Below are positions 1 to 6,483 of a DNA stretch of 64,000 nt, piece by piece. Origin of the DNA: Kiritimatiellia bacterium. GTDB taxonomy: Bacteria; Verrucomicrobiota; Kiritimatiellia; RFP12; UBA1067. The stretch lies in assembly GCA_024694365.1 (NCBI GenBank), contig JAILJX010000072.1, forward strand, positions 17,048 to 81,047, written 5' to 3'. The notes beneath the pieces are model-generated. The model saw nothing but the letters and a program-made list of their open reading frames with translations. It was not told where the DNA came from and did no database searches. The stretch's first letter is position 1, and each line of letters begins with the position of its first letter. The position numbers and the translations under genes were made by a program.

Positions 1-2
1 TT

Positions 3-455
3 TTCGCGCTCATCCACCTCAACCGCGATCTTCTCGTGCCGCGATCGCTGGGGAACATCGTCGAGAACATAGACAGGTTTCTCGTCGCCGCTGACGGAGC
101 GGACATCGTGGGGTGCGCCGCGTACCAGATACACCCGGAGCTCGGCAAGCCCGAGGCCGCGACGGTCGAGATACAGTCCGTCGCCGTGCGCGCGCCCTGG
201 CGCAGGAAGGGGATAGGGAGGGCGCTTGTCGACGGGATAGCGGAGCGCGTATCCGTGTTCAGGCCGCACGAGGTGGTGGTGCTGACGTTCGCCCCGGAGT
301 TTTTCTCGTCGCTCGGCTTCGCCGAGATACCCAAGACCAGGGTCATGCACAAGCTCTACACGGGCTGCATAAACTGCACGAAGCACACAGATCCCTTCAC
401 CTGCCCGGAAATCGCGATGGAGCGCAAGGCGCCCTCGGGCCGCGGAGAAGGCTGA
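3..455 (+). CDS. N-acetyltransferase of the short N-acetylglutamate synthase type (5' partial)
   Basis: The gene is cut by the left window edge; the reading frame is already open at base 3, so the true start lies upstream. The visible 150 residues form a GNAT fold: a beta strand with DIVGCAAYQ, then the acetyl-CoA loop RRKGIGRAL, then a strand and PEFFSSLGF. The C-terminus, MHKLYTGCINC followed by TCPE, is the cysteine-bearing tail typical of small ArgA-like acetyltransferases that acetylate glutamate in the first step of arginine synthesis. Family knowledge suggests a cytoplasmic enzyme. The substrate is inferred from the tail and the PRSLGNIVENI helix and is not proven. The sigma-factor gene follows 11 nt downstream. 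Confidence 0.75.
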   Translation, partial: FALIHLNRDLLVPRSLGNIVENIDRFLVAADGADIVGCAAYQIHPELGKPEAATVEIQSVAVRAPWRRKGIGRALVDGIAERVSVFRPHEVVVLTFAPEFFSSLGFAEIPKTRVMHKLYTGCINCTKHTDPFTCPEIAMERKAPSGRGEG

Positions 456-466
456 GGCGCGCCGCG

Positions 467-1030
467 ATGTCCGCGATGCCGTCCACGTCGATGACTCTGA
501 TACGCACTCTCGCGGGAGACCCCGAGAGCGAAAGGTGGAGCGAGCTCTACAGGCTCTACGAGCGGCCGATGAGGATTTTCCTGGACAGGAACTATCCGTC
601 CCTGGAGGCGGACGATCTCATACAGGAGACGATGATCTCCCTGGTCAAGCGCCTGCCGACGTACGTTTACATGCCCGACGAGAAGGGGCATTTCCGCAAC
701 TACCTGATGGGGATACTCAAGCACAAGGCCATGGACGCGCTGCGCCGCAGAAAGCGCGCGGCCGACGCCGCCATGGCCACCGCGGACGCCGCGGCGTCCG
801 ACGAAGACGCCGCGTGGCGCAAGGAGGCGCTGGAGGTCGCGATATCGCATCTTCTCGCCGACGCCTCGGTGAACGCGATGCACAGGGCGGTTTTCGACCA
901 TGTCGCGCTCAGGCACGAGAAGCCCGACAGCGTCGCGAAGATGTTCGGCATCTCCCGCGACAATGTCGACAAGATAAAGAGCCGGCTTCTGCAGATTCTG
1001 CAGAGGGACGTCGAGAGGCTTGTGGGCTAG
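467..1030 (+). CDS. ECF-like RNA polymerase sigma factor
   Basis: A 187-residue protein with the two-domain plan of extracytoplasmic-function sigma factors. Region 2 covers about residues 25-90 and includes EADDLIQET and a basic DALRRRKR stretch. Region 4 covers about residues 130-185 with a helix-turn-helix around SVAKMFGISRDNV. It would direct RNA polymerase to a set of promoters not identifiable here. Three in-frame ATG codons (467, 476, 491) are possible starts; the first was used. No anti-sigma gene is adjacent: upstream is the acetyltransferase, and downstream, convergent, lies the NtrC-type regulator only 6 nt away. Confidence 0.8.
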   Translation: MSAMPSTSMTLIRTLAGDPESERWSELYRLYERPMRIFLDRNYPSLEADDLIQETMISLVKRLPTYVYMPDEKGHFRNYLMGILKHKAMDALRRRKRAADAAMATADAAASDEDAAWRKEALEVAISHLLADASVNAMHRAVFDHVALRHEKPDSVAKMFGISRDNVDKIKSRLLQILQRDVERLVG

Positions 1031-1036
1031 GGGCCG

Positions 1037-2422
1037 TCAGAGCCCCCAGGCGTTGAGCTTGCGGTGGAGGGTTCTGCGCGAAATGCCGAGCCTGCGGGCG
1101 GCCTCGGACTTGTTGTCGCGGCATTCGGCGAGCATTTCGAGGATTCTCGACTTCTCGGTTTCGGCGAGAGTCTCCGTTGCGGGCGGAGGCGGGGCTGCGG
1201 TCTGCGGAGCGGCCGCGGGGGCCGGCGCCGCCGGGCGGGACGCCTCCTGCGATCCCGATGCTATCTCCTCGGGGATGTCGTCCACGCCGAGCTTTCCGCC
1301 CGCAGAGAGGACGACCATCTTCTCTATCGCGTTCCTCAGCTGGCGGACGTTTCCCGGCCAGGGGTAGAGCTCGAGCATTTTCAGGGCTTTGGGCTCTATC
1401 CCCTTGACGGCGCCGCCGTTTTCGGCCGAGTATTCCTTTATGAACCGGGCGGCGAGCGGGGCGATGTCTTCGGGGTGGTCTTTCAGCGGGGGCGTCCTTA
1501 TGTCGATCACGTTCAGCCTGTAGTACAGGTCTTCTCGGAATTTCCCCTCCGCCGCGAGTTTGGCGAGATTCTTGTTCGTGGCGGCGATGAGGCGGAAGTC
1601 GGACGTCCTGTCCTTCGTTTCGCCGACTCTCTGAAAAGTGTGCGTTTCGAGAACCCTGAGAAGCTTCACCTGGACGTTCTGGTCGATTTCGCCTATCTCG
1701 TCGAGGAAGAGCGTTCCGCCGTCGGCGGTTTCGAAGCATCCTGCGCGGTCGAGGGCGCCGGTGTAGGCGCCTTTCACCGCACCGAAAAGCTCGGACTCCA
1801 GCAGCGTCGCGGGGAGCGAGGCGCACTCCACGGCGACGAAGGGTCCGCCGGCCCTGCGGGAGAGGTCGTGTATGGCCCTTGCCGTGAGCTCTTTGCCCGA
1901 TCCGCTCGGACCCTCGATGAGCACCGTCGCGTCAGTCGGCGCGACTTTTCTTATGATCGCGTAGACCTTCTCCATCGCGGGGGACTTGCCTGTGAACGAG
2001 TCTATGGCTTTGGACTCCTCCATCCTCCTTTCCAAGTCCTCGACGCGTCGCTGGAGCGAGTTCTTCTCTATGGCCTTCGCGACCCGAATCTCCATCTGGG
2101 CGATGTCCGTTATGGGCTTCGTGAGAAAATCGTCGGCGCCCTGCTTCATCGCATCGACCGCGAGATCGATCTCGCCGAAGGCCGTCACGAGGATGCATGC
2201 GATCGCCGGATTCGCCGCCTTCGCCTTTTTCAGGAGCTCGACGCCGTTTTCGCCGGGCATTTTGTAGTCCGTCATCAGAAGGGCGACGTCGGGATTGGCG
2301 GCGAGCGTCTCCATGGCGGCCCGGGCGTCGGGCGCTGTGAGGCATTCGTATTTCGAGGAGAGTATCCGCGCCATGACATCGCGCGTAGGTTTTTCGTCGT
2401 CGACTATCAGTATCTTCGTCAT
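1037..2422 (-). CDS. Sigma-54-dependent NtrC-type response regulator
   Basis: A 461-residue enhancer-binding protein in three parts. The receiver domain (1-120) has the acidic pair D8/D9, phospho-acceptor D52 and K102. The AAA+ domain has Walker A GPSGSGKE at 171-178, the sigma-54 contact loop GAYTGA, and Walker B GTLFLDEIGE. The C-terminus is a Fis-type helix-turn-helix (SEAARRLGISRRTLHRKL). A Pro/Ala linker precedes the DNA-binding part. The contact loop is normally GAFTGA; the Tyr substitution conserves the aromatic ring. It is the last gene of the operon, 8 nt behind the histidine kinase that presumably phosphorylates it. Targets cannot be read from the window. Confidence 0.93.
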   Translation of the reverse strand: MTKILIVDDEKPTRDVMARILSSKYECLTAPDARAAMETLAANPDVALLMTDYKMPGENGVELLKKAKAANPAIACILVTAFGEIDLAVDAMKQGADDFLTKPITDIAQMEIRVAKAIEKNSLQRRVEDLERRMEESKAIDSFTGKSPAMEKVYAIIRKVAPTDATVLIEGPSGSGKELTARAIHDLSRRAGGPFVAVECASLPATLLESELFGAVKGAYTGALDRAGCFETADGGTLFLDEIGEIDQNVQVKLLRVLETHTFQRVGETKDRTSDFRLIAATNKNLAKLAAEGKFREDLYYRLNVIDIRTPPLKDHPEDIAPLAARFIKEYSAENGGAVKGIEPKALKMLELYPWPGNVRQLRNAIEKMVVLSAGGKLGVDDIPEEIASGSQEASRPAAPAPAAAPQTAAPPPPATETLAETEKSRILEMLAECRDNKSEAARRLGISRRTLHRKLNAWGL

Positions 2423-2430
2423 TGGCTTTT

Positions 2431-3486
2431 TCAGTTGAGTGCCCTTATGCGCCGTTCGAGGCGGGGGAGGCGTATCGTGAAGGAGGTGCCTTCGCCGGGG
2501 CGCGATTCGACGGCTATGGTGCCGCCGTGGTCGCGCACTATCCTCGAGGAGATCATCAGCCCGAGCCCCGTGCCGTGGGATTTCGTCGTTCGGTATGGTT
2601 CGAAGAGGTGCGCGACCTGCTCTGGATCCATCCCGAGCCCGTCGTCCCTGACCTTGACGATCACGTCGTTGTCGTCCGAAGACATGGCTATGTCGATGCG
2701 GCCGCCGTCCCTGGTCGCCTCAAGGGAGTTCTTGACGAGGTTGAAGAACACCTGCTCCATCTGTTCCTTGTCGATGGCCACGGGGGGCAGGGCGCCAGGC
2801 AGGTCCAGCGTAACGGAGATGGACCTCTGCTCGAACTGGGGCTTCATCACGGCGAGGCAGTTCTTGACCGGCTCCGCCACCGAGCCCGGCGCGAGGTTGG
2901 GTTTGGAAGGCCTGAGAGCCTGCAGAAAGCCCTTGAGTATGCGGTCGAGACGCTCCACCTGCTTGATGCATTCGTCTATGCCGGCGTCTTCGGGCAGGGT
3001 TCGCTTCAGAAGCTGCAGATTGAGGGAAAGGGCGTTGAGGGGATTGCCGATTTCATGCGCGACGCCGGCGGCGAGATCCCTTACGGCCCTCGTCGCGCCG
3101 GCGCGCAGCTCCTCCTCGGTCCGTTCGCGCTCCGCCGTGACGTCCCTGAGGTATGCGAGCGTGCCCTGGTCCATGGGGACGGTCTGGATTTCGAGAGTGC
3201 GTTTTTCCGGATACGTTACGTCCATGTCTCTTTTCGACGCCTTGCCGAGCGGCAGGGCGAGCGCGTCGAGGGCGTCGGACGGGTCCATGCCGAGCAGATC
3301 CCTGGCGGCGGGGTTGGATTTCACGATCGCGCCGTGTTCGTCGAGGACTATTATCCCCTGGGCGATGGTCATGAAAAGCGTGTCTAGCGAGACCGCCTCG
3401 TCGGAGAGCCTGGCGTACTGTTCGCGCAGATGGTCCGCATCGAGCTTGCCGATGTGCCTGCGCACGCTTTTGAAGAAATCTTTCAT
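2431..3486 (-). CDS. Soluble PAS-domain sensor histidine kinase
   Basis: A 351-residue kinase with no membrane segment. Residues 30-125 look like a PAS sensor fold (GIIVLDEHGAIVKSNPAA). The dimerisation/phospho-acceptor helix has GVAHEIGNPL with His144. The C-terminal ATPase domain carries the N box (FFNLVKNSLEA), VRDDGLGM and HGTGLGLMI. This resembles NtrB-type kinases that partner NtrC regulators, matching the downstream gene. The start overlaps the end of hisC by 4 nt (ATGA), implying translational coupling. A cytoplasmic PAS domain suggests sensing of an internal metabolite or redox state, but no ligand can be named. Confidence 0.9.
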   Translation of the reverse strand: MKDFFKSVRRHIGKLDADHLREQYARLSDEAVSLDTLFMTIAQGIIVLDEHGAIVKSNPAARDLLGMDPSDALDALALPLGKASKRDMDVTYPEKRTLEIQTVPMDQGTLAYLRDVTAERERTEEELRAGATRAVRDLAAGVAHEIGNPLNALSLNLQLLKRTLPEDAGIDECIKQVERLDRILKGFLQALRPSKPNLAPGSVAEPVKNCLAVMKPQFEQRSISVTLDLPGALPPVAIDKEQMEQVFFNLVKNSLEATRDGGRIDIAMSSDDNDVIVKVRDDGLGMDPEQVAHLFEPYRTTKSHGTGLGLMISSRIVRDHGGTIAVESRPGEGTSFTIRLPRLERRIRALN

Positions 3487-4520
3487 CGTTTCGCGGCGAT
3501 GGAGTCAAGGGCGTCCAGCAGCGAGGACATTTCGCCGTCTGTCCCTATGGTTATGCGGAGCCTGTCTCCGGTGAGCTTGCCGGGGAAGTATCTCACGAAT
3601 ATCCCGCGTCTGCGCAACTCTTCGAACGTCGAGTCGGCCCGCTGCGGGGAAGGGGGCTTTGCGAAGACGAAGTTCGCGTCGCTCGGGAGGACGTCCCATC
3701 CCCGCTTTCCGAGCGCCTTCGCGAACGCCTTGCGGGTCTTGACGACCTTGGCCACCGTTTTCCTGTGCCATGCGCGGTCCTTGAACGCGGCCTCGGCGAG
3801 CGTCTGCGCCAGGGCATCGACGTTGTAGGAGTCCTTCACTTTGTCCAAGGCGCCGATGAGATCCTTCGGCCCCACGCAGAACCCGACCCTCAGCCCCGCA
3901 AGCGAGTAGCTCTTCGAGAAGGTGCGCATCACGATGATGTTGTCGTTGTCTTCGGCGACGGCGAGGTCCATTGTGTTCCACCTTGCGAAATCGGCGTACG
4001 CTTCGTCCACGATGACGACGCCCCTGAACTTTTTCGCGAACGCCGCAATGTCCTCCTTCTTCGCGAGGACCCCCGTCGGGGCGTTGGGGTTGGTCCAGAG
4101 AAAGAGCGACGTCCCGGGGGCGGGCTTCGCGCCGCCGGCGCCGGGGCCGGTCCATTCCACGCCCCTTATGGCCGCGAGGGTCTTGTACAGCGAGTAGCTG
4201 GGGTCGAGCGACCCGATCTTCTCGCCGTTCTCCACGAACGCTTTCGCCGCAAGCGCGAGGATCTCGTCCGATCCGTTGCCGACGAAGACCCTGTCCCGGG
4301 TCGTGCCGAAGCGCTTGGCTATCGCCGATCTCAGCGATGCGGACGCGGGGTTGGGGTATCTCCTGAGCCGTCCGGGATCGAATTCCTTCAGCGCCTTCGC
4401 GCATGCGGGGGAGGGCGGATACGGGTTTTCGTTTGTGTTCAGCTTCACTATGCGCGCGCTTGACGGCTGTTCGCCGGGCACGTACGGGTCAAGAAGCCTC
4501 ACCGATCTTGCGATGCGCAT
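3483..4520 (-). CDS. hisC: Histidinol-phosphate aminotransferase
   Basis: A 345-residue class II PLP aminotransferase close to the normal HisC length. It has the substrate loop KLNTNENPYPPSP, GNGSDEIL for cofactor phosphate binding, NPNAPTG, VDEAYADF, and the Schiff-base lysine in FSKSYSLAGL (Lys203). HisC converts imidazole-acetol phosphate to histidinol phosphate; some relatives act on aromatic amino acids or cobalamin precursors. No other his gene is nearby. Instead it is sandwiched between two lipoprotein genes and a two-component system, so a non-histidine role is possible. Its start lies inside the preceding lipoprotein gene (22-nt overlap). Confidence 0.88.
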   Translation of the reverse strand: MRIARSVRLLDPYVPGEQPSSARIVKLNTNENPYPPSPACAKALKEFDPGRLRRYPNPASASLRSAIAKRFGTTRDRVFVGNGSDEILALAAKAFVENGEKIGSLDPSYSLYKTLAAIRGVEWTGPGAGGAKPAPGTSLFLWTNPNAPTGVLAKKEDIAAFAKKFRGVVIVDEAYADFARWNTMDLAVAEDNDNIIVMRTFSKSYSLAGLRVGFCVGPKDLIGALDKVKDSYNVDALAQTLAEAAFKDRAWHRKTVAKVVKTRKAFAKALGKRGWDVLPSDANFVFAKPPSPQRADSTFEELRRRGIFVRYFPGKLTGDRLRITIGTDGEMSSLLDALDSIAAKR

Positions 4521-4900
4521 GTCGAGCCGTCCTTTCGGGGTATGACAAGCTCCGCGCTGGTATGGATCGCGTGGCGCTTGAGAAGGATGAAGAAGACGCT
4601 TTCGTCGCGCATGTACGACGACACGTCCCTTATCCCCGTGGCGTGATACTTCGTCGCCGCCCAGTCGAGCATGCGAACGTTGTTTTCAAGTGTCGTGGTC
4701 TGCTTGAACAGCCTGAAATCGCACTCGTTCGGGAGGTCGGGATTGCCGGACGCGAGCGGTATCAGGTTGAAGAGGTACCATCCGCGGTTCGTCACCTCGA
4801 CCATCGGCTTGCCGCCCTGATCGGTGTATCTCACCGTCGCGCAGCCTGCGCAGAGGAGGGAGAGTGCCGCCAGGATCGCGCAGTGGGGGATTCTGCTCAT
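4499..4900 (-). CDS. Small lipoprotein, paralogue of the upstream gene
   Basis: A 133-residue protein. The ATG at 4900 overlaps the preceding stop by 4 nt and begins a signal peptide ending in the lipobox LLCAGC. The mature part contains NRGWYLFNLIPLASGN, closely matching NYGWYLFDTIPLACGN in the gene before it, so the pair arose by duplication. The C-terminal half differs and ends in a short charged tail. No enzymatic motif is visible. It is presumably anchored to a membrane facing the periplasm. Function is unknown; co-transcription with a two-component system suggests an envelope-related role. Confidence 0.75.
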   Translation of the reverse strand: MSRIPHCAILAALSLLCAGCATVRYTDQGGKPMVEVTNRGWYLFNLIPLASGNPDLPNECDFRLFKQTTTLENNVRMLDWAATKYHATGIRDVSSYMRDESVFFILLKRHAIHTSAELVIPRKDGSTCASQDR

Positions 4901-5370
4901 TTCACGGACTCCTCTCCGTCTTCCAACGAAACCTCGATGCCGCACGGCGCGGCGGCGGGGCAGGCGCTGAGCACGCCCGAGAGCTGTATGGACCTGAACG
5001 ACAGCAGGTAGGGGATCGGCAGGGGGAGGTTGATGCCGGGTATCTGCAGCATGACCGAGTCGGAGATCGTGTAGTGCATGCCCGCCGCGTCGGCGTTCTG
5101 TCCGTTCGCGTACTCCATGAAGCGGCTCTGTATCTTGTCTATCGCAAGATCGTCCCTGAACATGACCCAAGGGGTCCATGGGTCGGCGCTTGCGTTGCCG
5201 CACGCGAGGGGGATGGTGTCGAAAAGATACCACCCGTAGTTGGAGACCAGGACATGCTCCTGGTTTGTGGACTTCACCTTTGCGCGCTGCAGGGAATAGC
5301 AGCCCGCGCAGAGGGTCAGCGCCGCGCAGGCCGCGACGGCGTGTCGGAATGTCGGCAGACGGTTCATCAT
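4897..5370 (-). CDS. Small lipoprotein, first gene of the two-component operon
   Basis: A 157-residue predicted lipoprotein: signal peptide followed by lipobox LCAGC (cysteine about residue 23). It carries the GWYLFDTIPLACGN motif shared with the next gene and, near the C-terminus, a hydrophobic Pro/Leu-rich stretch (INLPLPIPYLL). Two adjacent ATGs (5370, 5367) are possible starts. A TATAAT box lies only 8 nt upstream, so the message is predicted to be leaderless. The family was not recognised by name. The paralogous pair, both placed ahead of hisC and a kinase-regulator pair, is unusual. Confidence 0.75.
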   Translation of the reverse strand: MMNRLPTFRHAVAACAALTLCAGCYSLQRAKVKSTNQEHVLVSNYGWYLFDTIPLACGNASADPWTPWVMFRDDLAIDKIQSRFMEYANGQNADAAGMHYTISDSVMLQIPGINLPLPIPYLLSFRSIQLSGVLSACPAAAPCGIEVSLEDGEESVK

Positions 5371-5378
5371 GGCCTTAT

Positions 5379-5407
5379 ATTATACTCCTTATCGCATCCG
5401 TCCGCAA
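5379..5407 (-). promoter_or_regulatory. Promoter of the lipoprotein-hisC-kinase operon
   Basis: On the minus strand TTGCGG (5407-5402) and TATAAT (5384-5379) are separated by 17 bp. The -10 ends 8 nt before the ATG at 5370, predicting a transcript with almost no leader. The -35 lies inside the end of the ketosynthase gene. Confidence 0.75.
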
Positions 5408-6483
5408 GCCGTGCGGCCGAGTATGACGGACGCATTGCTGCCGCCGAAGGCGAATGAATTCGAAAGTATCGCGTCCGCCTCGAGCGAATTGCCGGGCCCG
5501 GGGACGGGGAAGGGGGCGAGGGACCTGTCGACCGGCGATGCGGCGTGGGGAGGGAGGCCGCTGCCGGACGAGAGCGCAATCCACGCGAGCGCCGCCTCTA
5601 TCGCGCCCGCGGCGCCGAGGCAGTGGCCGGTCATCGGTTTTGTGGACGAGCAGGGGACCGAGTCGCCGAAGACTCTTCTCACGGCGGCGCACTCCATCGC
5701 ATCGTTGTATGCCGTCCCCGTTCCGTGGAGGTTGATGTATCCGATGTCGTGCGGTTCGAGCCCCGCGTCCTCGAGGGCGGCTCTCATCGCAGCCTCGGCG
5801 CCCGCGCCTGTCGGATCGGGCGCGGTGAGGTGGTGGGCGTCGGAGCTTTCCCCGACACCAAGGAGCTCGATGCCTTCCGCTTCGCCGCCGCGTCTCATTA
5901 TGAATATGGCAGCGCCTTCGCCCAGGTTGATGCCGTCCCTGTCGGCGCAAAGCGGCCTTGCAAGCCGCGGGGACAGCGCTTCGAGGGCGTTGAACCCGCC
6001 GCAGACAATCCGCGTCTTCGCGTCAGCCCCGCCCGCCAGCACGGCGTCGCACACGCCCTCGGCAAGGAGTCTTCTGGCGGACGCGAAAACTTTCGCGCTC
6101 GACGAGCACGCCGTGGAGACGGACCACGCGGGGCCCCTTACGCCCCACTTCGTCTTGAGCCTTTCGGCGGGGAAGGCCATGTCGATCCTGTCGGGGTTGG
6201 AGGTGAACTCCTCCATGGTCGAATTGCTCGTTCCGATCACCGCGCCGAGCCTTTCCGGCCTGACGCCGAGGTTTTCGAGTTCTGGCCGGAGCTGCTCCAT
6301 CGCTTCGTCGACGATCGCCGCGATTCCCTTCAGGCCGGTCTCGCCGAACATCGTCACGTCGCCGCCGGGGAGCGTCGCCGGCTTCATTCCCGACACGTCT
6401 CCCGCGAAAAGCCCCCTCGCGGTCTCGTCCACGCCTTTCCCCAGCGCGGATACGATACCGGGGCGCGACAGCAGGCATCTCAT
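5389..6483 (-). CDS. Beta-ketoacyl-ACP synthase (FabF-like)
   Basis: A 364-residue thiolase-fold condensing enzyme. The catalytic triad is intact: Cys126 in STACSSSA, His253 in HGTGTAYND and His287 in MTGHCLGAAG. It would elongate acyl chains on the acyl carrier proteins encoded upstream in the operon. The start at 6483 was chosen over longer frames because it overlaps the previous stop by 4 nt and is preceded by AAGGAGA. It is shorter than typical FabF (about 410 residues). It is the only ketosynthase in the cluster, whereas aryl-polyene loci usually carry several, so the product may be short or other synthases may act in trans. Confidence 0.9.
   Translation of the reverse strand: MRCLLSRPGIVSALGKGVDETARGLFAGDVSGMKPATLPGGDVTMFGETGLKGIAAIVDEAMEQLRPELENLGVRPERLGAVIGTSNSTMEEFTSNPDRIDMAFPAERLKTKWGVRGPAWSVSTACSSSAKVFASARRLLAEGVCDAVLAGGADAKTRIVCGGFNALEALSPRLARPLCADRDGINLGEGAAIFIMRRGGEAEGIELLGVGESSDAHHLTAPDPTGAGAEAAMRAALEDAGLEPHDIGYINLHGTGTAYNDAMECAAVRRVFGDSVPCSSTKPMTGHCLGAAGAIEAALAWIALSSGSGLPPHAASPVDRSLAPFPVPGPGNSLEADAILSNSFAFGGSNASVILGRTACGRMR

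Noticed and set aside
1024..1046. GGGGC-N7-GCCCC hairpin between the convergent sigma factor and regulator genes as a terminator
   Set aside because: The stem is short and no T-tract follows on either strand, so it cannot be called an intrinsic terminator.
1064..3574. An 836-codon open frame on the plus strand opposite the response regulator and kinase
   Set aside because: It has no recognisable domain and lies exactly opposite two well-supported genes; GC-rich codon use leaves the antisense frame free of stops.
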